A stretch of DNA of 64,000 bases from Fratercula arctica (Eukaryota; Chordata; Aves; Charadriiformes; Alcidae): contig CANTUZ010000004.1 in the NCBI GenBank assembly GCA_947846985.1, forward strand, positions 56,335,672 to 56,399,671. Reading direction: 5' to 3'. Each line of letters starts with the position of its first letter. Positions within the stretch are counted from its first letter, which is position 1. A model generated the notes under the pieces. That model had not been told where the DNA came from and made no database searches. It was given only the letters and a program-made list of their open reading frames with translations. Positions 1-10,289 of the stretch are shown here, piece after piece. A program made the translations under genes and the position numbers.

Positions 1-1230
1 TTTAATAGGACCCTGCAGTGTTTATTAGCCGAGAGAAACAGTTATGTCTCCAGCATTCCCGGGGGTTTATTTTGCCAGGAATTCCTGCTCACACAACAGA
101 TTTCAACGTTCCTCTTTTAAGACTGGAACAAACAACTGAACCTACTGAGAGTACCCTTTGTCAGAGCTTGGTTGTGCTTTTCTAATAAAACACAGATGAT
201 TTATAATATGTTCACATGGGAGATATATTTGGCATATAAAGCAGTTGCAGTGCAAGATTCTTGGGTGCCAGAAAGAGGTTTCTTGTGATTTCACAACAAA
301 GATCTTCTGTTACTCTCAGAACAGTCAGGGAACTTTTCTGTAGAGCACTAAAACAGTAAGGTATTCTCACTGGTTAATACCCACAACTTATTTCTCAGGA
401 TGTACAGCAAACCCACAATAACTTCAATTGTTCTGCCATGAGACAAATCCCCAAGAACTGTTGGCCAGACGAAGAGCAACTTGGTACCAATGGCTACATC
501 CATGTTATGGCTGGAATAATTCATTTGTCTATCAGTATTCCATAAGCAAGGCTTGGGAATAGATTTTGGGAGCCAAAAAACCTTACATGCCCAGTGGAGG
601 CACTGCCAGGACAGGGGTGGCTGCCACAGCACTGCCATTCTCCAAGGAGGGCACAGCTTCCAGCATCACCTGGGCAAAGACTGCCTAGGCAAGGTACTAG
701 CCACTCTTTCTGTCCCAGTCTCGCTTTTAGCTCTCCATTAGTTGACTCAGCAGTTACAGGTCTTTTTTCATTCTCTCTGCCCTCGCACCATGCAGATTGA
801 CTACAGAGCCAACAGCCCACATCCAACCGGCCACATTCCGTGAATCAGGTCAGGTGGAGGAGCAAGCATCACAAAAGGTGGGTAGGAGGAGGCAATCCTC
901 AAAACAAATATGCAATCAAAAGGATCTAGAAGAAGCCTTACTTCTTCATTCTCTTCCGTTTTTGCCGGACTTTCAATGTTACAGCAATAATTGTTCCCCT
1001 CCCTCCCCTTATTTTGGTGTATTTACCTCTTTCAGTATCCTGATAGAACTACATTGGGAAAGCAAATTGCTGAGGCACAGTCATCAAGCTGAACACCCAG
1101 GTGAATGGTTAATTCTATAGGTTATTTATGCAATTGCCCCCCACAGCAAAGACTGCTAGAATGAATAATTACAAAAAAAAGCTATGTTTAACCTCACTGA
1201 GGTCTTGGTAATTTCTACTGTATGGCTTAC

Positions 1231-1287
1231 CTTTTCTGTCTCACTAGAGCTTCATAACAACGCACAGCGTCAACAATCAGAGCAGAC
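1231..1287 (-). other. Candidate 57-bp internal exon (unproven)
   Basis: On the minus strand a T-rich tract ending in TTTTACAG precedes the segment, and AAAAG/GTAAGCC follows it, so both splice sites are reasonable. One frame is open throughout and reads SALIVDAVRCYEALVRQK, entered after one base and leaving two, so the exon would be symmetric. It carries two CpGs in CpG-poor surroundings. I do not recognise the peptide. Eighteen open codons between acceptor- and donor-like sites happen often by chance, so this is a pattern, not a gene call. A noncoding exon or a decoy is equally possible. Confidence 0.2.
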
Positions 1288-4134
1288 CTGTAAAACTGCA
1301 AGAACCATACATCAGCCATCCCCAGTACCAAAATCTGTTTGAAATGAGCTTTAGGCAAAACACTTGTAATGCAGGCCACAGTCACATTTCTTAAATAAAA
1401 CAGTGACTAACAGAATAAGTGACTTTATGACAGATAAGAATTCACGTTGACAAAATTACTTTTGCAATGCTCACCCAAGAGAACGGGAAAAAAACAGTCC
1501 TATGGGATAAAAAACATTGATCATTTTAGCAAGTTTCATAAGCTGTGTGTTTTATATGCTGTTTGTGTTACTCCCTCCTCTATATTTATATACAAAATAT
1601 ACACAGAAAAATAAAGCTTTTCCAGCTTTCTGAGGAACAATAGACAGGTCATACATTTTAAGTATGAAGTATATTTTTAAATTATATTAATTTCTATTGA
1701 ATACAGGGCTGAATATACTTTGCATAGCATTTCAAAGCATGGCAACAAACCATTAGAAGCAAGCCAATTACAAAAAAATGTAATATGGATTAAAGCAGAG
1801 TAACAAGGAAATAATTTATTGGAGTCCATATAAACTCTAATTACATCAAAACTTTGTTCTTCCTTACTTATCAGTACTCAAAGGGGAAGCAGTTATTTTT
1901 GCTGCAGTGAAACAAAGCTGCAGTGAAAGAAAACATCCGTCCACATGATAGTTCATACTGTTTCCTCTTTCACCTACAAAAGGAGCATTTAAACACAGCA
2001 GAATGACAGTTCACCAGGCTCAAATGAGGCCACATCATTCATTTATTGCCCTGAGATAAATCACGCATCCTTCAGCTAACCAGGTTTTATTAAGAGTCCC
2101 TCATTCATCAAATGACATGTATGAAGCATGTAGAATGCATTGCCTTCTATTTAAAATACAGGCAACAACTGAAAATGGTTCTATGCCAGCAATTAAAAAA
2201 GTAAATCACTGTGCTCTAGCAGTTTGCCTCAGGCACCACCTCCTTATCACCTGTCATAGACACTCATAATGTCTTAGCCAAATGACAACTGAAAGTAAGA
2301 AGTACGACTGACACCCAGATATTTCAGTTAAAGTCTCAATTCCAAGATTTCCCACTAAAAAATGAGAAAAGTCAAACAAAGACTGGCCAGTAAGGACTTT
2401 ACACAACTGTACTTCAGAATAAGGACTTTACACAAATGAATTCCCTGTGAGATTTCATACCAACAGTACGTCATCTTTCAGGGGGAAAAAATGGAAATAA
2501 AAGCTACATATTGTGTCCAGATTAGAGCACAGCTCTAAGCTGTTGAGTCTATTGCCAAATGCCTTCAAATCTGAGCTATCAGAAAAACAGACGAAGCATT
2601 TCATGAGAAATTTAGAAGCTACTACTTCACAGACCAGTTTATTGCTTTCCTATTCACTTTAAACAATTTTTTTTTTCCATGCTCCTTCTTTTATAAACCT
2701 AAGGAACATTCTCAAGCAGGTCTGTCATTGTATTTATTTGAAAATCAGTGTTTTAAAACAATAATGGGAAGGCAGCAAGGGTAATAAAGTTTTAATGTAA
2801 CTATAATGGTAAATTTTGAGATAAGAAATGTTTATTTGAAAAATACGCATTCCTGTTAATAACTTCTCTTGTAAGACAGTGTGCCCAATTCCATTGCTTA
2901 TTTTTAATGAACCCAGAAGTTAATGTAGTTTTCTACCTCACCATTTCAGCACTGCATACTGATAGCTGATGCAAGTGCCTCTGAATATATGTTTGATGTA
3001 ATGATTATCAAAAGTATTAATCACCTTTGAATCTAAATGTGGGGTTTTTTGCATAGCACTAATGGGAATGGCTCTTTGCTAGGTTATTTCAAACACAGTC
3101 TAGACTGTGGAAGGTTTAACACATCTCTTGTGCTAGCAAAATTCTAGGACATTTCTGTGTCTGCCATGCTGCAACTTACTGAATTTCATCTCAGTTTGCT
3201 GTGGAACTTCTCCAACTTTGTCTGAAAGTTAGTCTGAAGAACACTCATTTAGCTTAAAAAATGTACTCGGTGGCACTTAAATTTGCATTTGCCAACATTG
3301 TCTCTGTGCTAAGTGCCATTCCTAAAATATCACAAAAGAATAAATTCATAGCAGAATCTCGGGGATTTCAGAGACCTAAATTTTAGATGATCTTCTACAT
3401 TGTGCAATGCAGACTGTTCAAACTAACCACTTCAGCTTGAGGACAGCTAAGTGCTAAACAAGCGAGGGCTCAAAACATTCCTTCAACAGGGATTTAGATT
3501 GTCAGTGTGGTAGATATCTCTGAAGGAGAGGGTAATTTATGCTGCATTTCTTGTTAGTATCCTAATGTTCTTAGAGATTCGTAACACTAAGCTTACTCTT
3601 TCAAACGCCAGGAACCCATCAAGTTGTTTCAAACACAAGAGGAGCTGGTAGTCAATAGTTCAGCAGTGGGATTACTCACCAGGAGTGTGGGAGCAGAATG
3701 CTGCAAACTGAGCCAAGCAGCATCCCGGCATGGGGAATTTCTCACTCATGCTTTTCAGAGGTATTCTGCTTCACCCAGTACACAGGCTAAGGACTCGCCA
3801 GAAAGGCAGAGACGAAGTGATAACTTCTGCAGAGCACCTTCCTCTTTTAAAATGCTGACCTCTCACAGGTGAACCCTACACCTTCTACCCTTGCCCACTG
3901 CAAGCCAGCCAGCCCTCCTTCACCATCACAAATGGAAATAGCATATTTTCCTCATTTGTGCCCTTCCCCTTCCTGCCTCTACCCTCCAGGTGTTCCCCAA
4001 CAGTTTGGAAAATAGTGATTTAGTGATTAGAACATTAATTGGCACAGAGGCGGGAAGCCAGCTCTCACACCTCCACGTGATTATCCTGAACTGAAAGCAA
4101 TACACTCATGTGCATTTTCATTTTCTTGTTCTAG

Positions 4135-4192
4135 GCCAATGCACTGTTAATTATTTCATGCCTGAGTGCATCTGTTGGCTCGGAACTTCCAG
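4135..4192 (+). other. Candidate 58-bp internal exon (unproven)
   Basis: A T-rich tract ending TTGTTCTAG precedes the segment and TTCCAG/GTAAAGC follows it, so both splice signals are good. Two of three frames are open (one contains NYFMPECICWLGTS), and neither resembles a family I know. With only 58 bases the open frames carry no weight; the splice-site pair is the only evidence. It could belong to a long noncoding RNA or be a decoy pair. Confidence 0.18.
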
Positions 4193-4528
4193 GTAAAGCA
4201 GGTGAATATTTTGTGAACCTTGGCAGGGCTTAGACCTTAGTCACCTGCCAAGTATCTCAATGCTGTGAAGACTTTGGTGGCTATAACAATGCACTAACAA
4301 CTTTCCCATAGGAAAGCTGATGCAGAGGAAGTTTTGGGCACCTGCAGGGTTAGGCACAAATTTTGCTCATGACTGTGGGTGTCTACAAAATTAACTAGCT
4401 GCCCTGTCAATCTGTCTCCCAATGTCTCAATCAAGTACTTACAAATGAGACAGTAGGACACTGCTATTGCAATTTGTGCACATGAAAGGTTCAGCTTCAT
4501 TTAAATACTCAATCGTAACTGAGGAATG

Positions 4529-4681
4529 TTATTGTTCTACTTTTTCCCTGAAGATCCACATGATCGCGTTCTTCATCTGCATAATTTGCCTGCATTTCCC
4601 CAGTGACTGATGCAGAAGCTGCCCGTAAGAGAGTGGCGCTCCTCTGAGCTGGGCTGCGCTGTTTGGCAGTGATTGAGACGT
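4529..4681 (-). other. Candidate terminal exon (unproven)
   Basis: On the minus strand a run of pyrimidines (CTTTTTTCTTATTCCAG) ends at 4682, a strong-looking acceptor. Two overlapping frames then stay open. One starts in phase 0 and ends at 4529, the other ends at 4509. The second contains the hydrophilic stretch QANYADEERDHVDLQG. The segment holds more CpGs than its surroundings. There is no clear donor inside it, so it would have to be a last exon. I recognise neither peptide. It may equally be a conserved noncoding element. Confidence 0.18.
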
Positions 4682-6399
4682 CTGGAATAAGAAAAAAGAC
4701 TCTGTCAGCCGTACAATACTCGTGACATGTTCCATCTTCAGAACTTTTCCCCCCAAAATTCTCACAGCGAACAACGCAATTACAATTTTGGAATTGCAGG
4801 GGTAGTGATTGAGTGTTCAACTTCTCATTTTCTCTGGCAGCTACTCAACTCCTTTGTCCAATTATGGCAGGAACCAAATGAATTGCAAGTGAAATAAATT
4901 TCCCCCAGAGCATTTCCATTTTATCAATACATGCTTCAGGTTCTGAGAACACGTTAGCAGCATTGTGTCTTTCACGGGCGTTATTTCAAATTATTATTTT
5001 CTTCCGAAAAAAGAGAACCATCTAATTACACCCAAAGAAACACAAAAAGAAGTGGCCTTGAACTCTATGTTCCTATCTCTTGAAAATAAAAATTCAGCAA
5101 GACCAACTGAATTGTGGTTACAGCACGACAAAAATTTTGGATATTTACTTTACGCTTTTAGTAACTATTTTTGTGATACAGCTCACATTCAATGCTTTCT
5201 CTCATTGTTTTGAAAATAGTTTAAATTGACTTTTTTGACAAAATATGTCTAATATCACAACTATTGAAGAATATCACAATTGTTTTCACAAGTTGGTAGT
5301 TTATTTTAGTAGCACCATCCATAATTCTTTTTTCAGAATTTGTAGGAATGAGGTTTGTGCACATTTCGTGTGCACACATACAGGCACAGGAGCAGCTGGC
5401 ATTGAAACCTCGCTATAAGTTGTGTTGAAAAGCATTTGAAATGAATTAGATTTAGTCATGCATCAAGAGATAACAGTCTTAGGTGCTTTGCTGAACAGAA
5501 AGGGGGTATTCCCATGCATACATATGACTAAATTCAGTGGACCTGGAAGAAAAGCAGCACATATATATTACTCAGAGTATCAGCATAGACAGAGAGAAGC
5601 GTCTTCCTGGGTCATCAAATTCAGTCCACCGTGGTTAATTGCTTGTAATATAACCTGTTATAAACCTTCAAAGGTCCATCCTAAAGTGATTTATGATTTT
5701 TGTTCACAGTATCTATTAAAAAGGTGTTCTATAATTTCTCTGCAATGATGATTAGAAACCTTCTTATAATTTCCACAATAAACACAAGATGGCAAATTAA
5801 ATTCTGTTTGGTTTTGTGCTAATATGTCCTCTTTTTTAAATCACTTCTCCTCATGTTTTTTCTCCTAAACATGTTACCGAGAATAACTTTATAACTTCTG
5901 GTATCCTGTGCTAAGGAAATGAAGTTAGATAGTTAACTAACGTAGCTAGTAAATAGTTAGCTAGTAACTAACGATAGTTACTCCCTTCCTCAGAGTTGTC
6001 TAGTGGTCCCTCCCAGTATTTGTTCCAGTTTAGTGGATATATCTCTGTATGAAAAGAAGAGTATACAGTACTATAGATATCCTGTCCAAGACCTCATGCA
6101 CTGAATACTAGACATATTTCACCTGATATTTTGTAGCATCAAATCACTTTTTTCCTCCATAGGACATTAAAAAATTACCTTCATCCATTTAACAAGTAAT
6201 ACAGCAAGGTTCTTCTTCTCTGTCTTATATGATTCAGGAGCCCTCAGTTTGTATCACGAACTGCTCTCCAAATACCTTGTCTCACAGTGATGGTCTTCAT
6301 CTCTCCAGTTTTTATGATTATCAATATTCCAGTCCTGTTTGTAACTTAAATGAGTCATGAACATCAACAAGTTTAATTATCCTGAACATCAAGTTTAAT

Positions 6400-6975
6400 T
6401 AAACTTACATCTTGTACCAATTCCACTTCTGAAAATATTGCATAAGATCAGCACCAAAAATGAACTTCAAGGAACTCCATGAGTCTAATAGTTCCTCAGT
6501 GTCACAATTCATTGTCCTTCTTGTTTGCCAGCTAATCTGTATCTCCGTGCTGTCCTTAATAATTTATTTCTTCTTACTGTATGAAGTTCAGGCTTAGGTT
6601 CAGATCAGCATTTCTGTAAAACAGAAAATAATTTTTACCAAGGGTACTCATCAGCTTAACCCGGTAAATCCATAATGCATTTTATCTCCATTTATTGACA
6701 TCCTTAAAGATTCTTTCATTTAAACTGTAGCTTCTATTTACTGAGCTTAGACTAATTGGTGTGTGGTGCCTTGATGGCTTCCTTACCTTGCTTTTAACAC
6801 AAATGCTCTATTTGTTACACTTCGGTCATATGGTACCAATTTAAATAAATGCCTAGAGTTATTCGAAAACCTTGCAGCCTGACTTGTGGTTTCATGGGCT
6901 AAATCTTTCAGTGTTCTAGAATGGAGATATCTGCTCACCGCTTCCCTGTTTAAGTGCCTTAAGCTTTGCACCTTA
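6400..6975 (-). mobile_element. Old CR1-like LINE fossil, reverse-transcriptase part
   Basis: Translating the minus strand gives, in the right order, blocks of a CR1-type reverse transcriptase broken by stops and frameshifts. At 6891-6914 TLKDLAHE corresponds to the family's LKELAD block. At 6734-6780 HHTPISLSSVNR corresponds to NYRPISLxSV. At 6416-6487 HGVP*SSFLVLILCNIF corresponds to the GVPQGSxLGPLLFNIF block. A 62-codon open piece (6783-6971) is a leftover of this frame, not a gene. The order and spacing fit one element. The catalytic FADD block should lie near 6.2-6.4 kb but I cannot read it. Divergence is high, so this is an old insertion. It could belong to CR1 proper or to a sister group such as L3. 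Confidence 0.7.
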
Positions 6976-8552
6976 GTTCCGACTCAAAGATTTTACTTCC
7001 ATCTCTCTGTTTCCACCAGCCATTCCACCTTTGCATCGTTTCTATCACCATCTTTAATTTGAGACAAACAATTTGTCCACTCGTGGGGGCAGCATTTGGT
7101 TCTTTTCAATCTTTACTCCATCTTCATTGCTGAGTTGTCCCACTTCTTTTCTTGTTCTCTTTTTACCTCAGTGGATAAAGGATCTCCTGATGCTCATGTC
7201 CATTTCCTGGAAAAGTCTAAATAAGATTTTATCTGTTTGTTTGCTTTTAGCAGTTCTCAAGGTAGCCCAGTACTTCCTGACGCCAAAGACTTTCTTTGCT
7301 AATCAGCTCTATTGCCCTTTGTTCTCTGGCTTACTATCATTTGAATTATTTTAATACTTAGCAATTATTCATTTTTCTGAGTTCTGCCTACTGGAATATT
7401 AAAACAAATGTCGTTGAATTTTCTGACTAGAAAATGAAATGTTAACTAATGTAATAATGTATTGAAAGAGTTCTAAAAAAGCTTACGTGGTTAGGAAGGA
7501 AGCAATAAGCTTTCGCTGGAAATTGTGTTTCCTTAAAACATAGCTAAAGGCAGAAGGCATGGGCATGATCTCCAAATTTTATGTTTAAATCTGGATTTGA
7601 AATTTTAGTGTGGCCTGCACGTGGGCTGTTTTGGAGGCTGTATTCCTAATAAGGATGAACAGGCTGCATAAGCAGATATTTTGGTTAAATTATAAAGAAA
7701 AAATATGTATAACATGCACTTTCTTTGTATTCATGTTATGTATTGGAAGTCTCTACATCAGCACACAAATGAATACTTTCAATACATTTTCTTTTGTGTT
7801 AGTCCTTAATAGCTTTGCTTTGCCAGAAATACCCTATAGTCTATCTTGAAGAAGCATGGGTCTTATATTCCCAAGCACAGCTATTTATTGCAATTCAGAA
7901 CCGTGAAAGGTTAGTAATGCGTGAGGAGTGAGGTCTTTTTCATTGAATATTAACTATAACAAGTTTTCTATACTCTATTTTACAAGAGTTCAGGAAGGAT
8001 TGGTTTAGCTACGTCACACAAAAAGTGATAGGAGAATACTGAATTAAACAGTATATTTTTTAAATAAAAGTCAGTGCTAGAATAATTCTAGAGGCATAGA
8101 GGAAATTACTTTTTCTTGTCTACTTTTTCTTTGTTTGTTTGTTTTTTTACTTAAAGTAACATTCTGAGATGGACAGCTCACACTGAATGTTATTGACCAC
8201 TCTGTGATCTTTTCAGATTAGATAAAAGGAATGATATGGAAGGATTTTATCAAATGTCAATAAACAGCATTCTTGTTCATTATTAATAATGTCCAAAATA
8301 AGACAGATTCTTTCTGAATCAATAATTGCGTTTGCAATAAAAGGATGATAACTTGAGAACTTTGTGCCTCACTCTGCTCTGATTCACATAAACAGGCTTA
8401 ATTTAAATTGGGATTAATCAGTGTGCTAATGACGTGAATTACAGTGTAATAGTGCTTCCGTGAAAAGTATTTAAAATGCCTGATATTTCTTATTTGTCAC
8501 ACACAATTTATAAAGGCCATATCTTAATGCTTAGATATATGCTTAGTCTTAG

Positions 8553-8640
8553 ATACACAAACATACTAACTTCAGTAGAACTGTATTAAAGTAAGCATCT
8601 AAATACCATTTTCCAGAGTGTCCAATACAGAGACCATACT
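8553..8640 (+). repeat. Trace of an ancient amniote interspersed repeat
   Basis: The stretch reads ACTTCAGTAGAACT, then AAAGTAAGCATCTAAATAC, then a TTTCCAGAGTGTCC-like end. This follows a pattern I know from old repeats shared across amniote genomes: a 'gacttcagtgggact' core, 'taagcacctaaatacc', and 'gatctgggcc'. It is degenerate and I cannot name the family. The assignment rests on memory of the consensus, not on an alignment. Confidence 0.35.
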
Positions 8641-9504
8641 GCTATTTTCATCTAATGAATGCCGATATAGAAACATGAGGTATGTATGATGATGTAATCT
8701 AAATTTTTTGAAGGAAATATTTAGATCAACATTTTCTATGTTGAAATTATTACATACACACCGCCAGCACAAGACTGCGTTTTAAAGCATTCTGATTTCT
8801 TTTTTTCAAAATGGATTTCACTTTTTCAAAAGGTTGTCTTTAAATACATAAAAGACATTGAAAATATTTTTTACAAATCTATGACTGACGTTCTAATCCT
8901 CTTTTCCATTGACAATCATTATAATCTTTAAAAAAATAAAAAGAACCATGCTCTTTTTCATGGTTTTAAAGCAAATTATAAACCCATTATTTTATGCTCT
9001 CACTGCTGGTTTATGGGTTATAAACAGCACAGAAATGTTTGGGGTATGTTAAGCTCTTTCTTGAATTCTCTGAAACAGCAAGAAGTTAGTGCCATCTATA
9101 GACAGAATTTAATATTGAAAAATAATAGGAAAAATAATATAGGCTCATCAAACCAATCACTTCAAACAAAGCAAAGGTCATTCCATAATAAAAAATGAAT
9201 AGAAAAATGCCTCAGATCTGCTCATTTTTTCCTAGTTTTTCTAAGAAACCTGGAAACAATTTACCACAAATGAAGACTTTAACCTATAACAGAGCAATTC
9301 AATATTCCTTTCAGCAATCATGTGAACTCACTTTAGCGCACCCTTGTTTAAAGTAACCCAGCAGTGGTCATGGGTTTAACACACTGCACAATAAACACCA
9401 TTACTGAGTCATTTCACTTTTTATTGTTTCACCTCTCAACTGAGCTGCCCTCAATAGTTATTATAATGGCTATCATCACTGGCAAATCTAATCTTTCAAA
9501 GCCT

Positions 9505-9590
9505 AAGCACCTAAGTCACTTTAATTATGTGAGTAAGCCAATTAACTTCAGAAGTTATTCACATGCTTTGTCTTGCAGGAACATGCTCTT
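9505..9590 (+). repeat. Trace of an ancient amniote interspersed repeat
   Basis: The order of words ATGTGAGTAAGCC, ATTAACTTCAGAAG, TTATTCACATGCTTTG and TTGCAGGA follows the old amniote repeat pattern 'atgtgagtagtcccattgacttcaatgggactattcacatg...ttgcaggatc'. This is the clearest of the four traces of this kind in the window. The family name is uncertain; its 3' part may derive from an old LINE. Confidence 0.45.
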
Positions 9591-10106
9591 AGATTATAAA
9601 ATTGTCTGTTGCATGCATCTTGTTTCCTTTCATTGCAAAGCTTCTGGCCTGATGTACCGTGAGACTTGAAAATCGTATGTATTTAATGTAATAATAGCAA
9701 AAAAATAAATAAAAAGGTATGCTGGTAACTAAAAATCCGCATATGTACCTGATGAGAATGAGAATATTGCCAGCAGAGTGGTACTTTGTAAACCTTATTA
9801 AATACCTTAATCCATATTTTAGGCAGTCTCAATGCATGCATAAATCTGTTTTCTCTTAGTCTTCATGTCAGTAAAAAAAGGTTTAAAAGTCCAATCCAGC
9901 TTTCCACGAAGCACCCTATTGGCTTTTTAATTAAAATTAGGTTTCAAATGAAAAACAGTGCCATAGTGCCAGAATTAAAACTGGGATACAATTTGTCGAA
10001 GTTATACGGAGGAAAAACCATTGCTGTTATTGACCCTAAAGGATCAATATTGTCATTACTGTCAAAGGACCAGCCCCTCCAAGCCCTTTTGGACAGCTTC
10101 CTTTCA

Positions 10107-10289
10107 TTAAATCTCTGTTTTTATCCTGAGAGTGAAGAGGAGCTTGGGGCTGCAAACACCTGGTAGAGGATTCTGCGCTTGTGTCAGAGATGAGCAGAGC
10201 AGCAGCAGGGCGAGCAGGAACCCAGCAAGCAAAATGTTCTGTGGTGTTTGGAAAGCAATAGCTGCAAGCTCCTTAACTTTATAAAGCAC
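10107..10289 (-). other. Open frame with signal-peptide-like leader, unproven
   Basis: A 60-codon minus-strand frame has a polar start, a hydrophobic core (FLLALLLLCSSLTQAQ, roughly residues 24-39) and a plausible cleavage region before QNPLPG, as in secreted proteins. A CCAG/GTGTTT donor-like site follows at about residue 44. No homologue is recognised, there is no promoter or CpG signal, and the acceptor-like CACCACAG upstream has a weak pyrimidine tract. CTG- and CTC-rich DNA readily gives leucine runs by chance. Confidence 0.12.

Larger units (their letters stand above)
1..6390. other. Gene-free, AT-rich unique sequence with weak exon-like signals
   Basis: No frame in this stretch resembles a protein family I recognise, and I see no SINE, LINE or LTR copy with confidence. 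It holds a 16-bp direct repeat (2391-2406 and 2420-2435), a cluster of TAGTTA/TAACTA palindromes (5929-5984), and three low-confidence exon-like segments listed separately (1231-1287 minus, 4135-4192 plus, 4529-4681 minus). The stretch 5980-6390 may be the degraded 3' part of the LINE fossil that begins at 6400, but it cannot be read reliably. Confidence 0.6.

Noticed and set aside
3682..3789. Minus-strand segment with strong donor CTCCTG/GTGAGT and a pyrimidine-rich acceptor
   Set aside because: All three frames contain stops, so it cannot be an internal coding exon. A noncoding exon is possible but unsupported.
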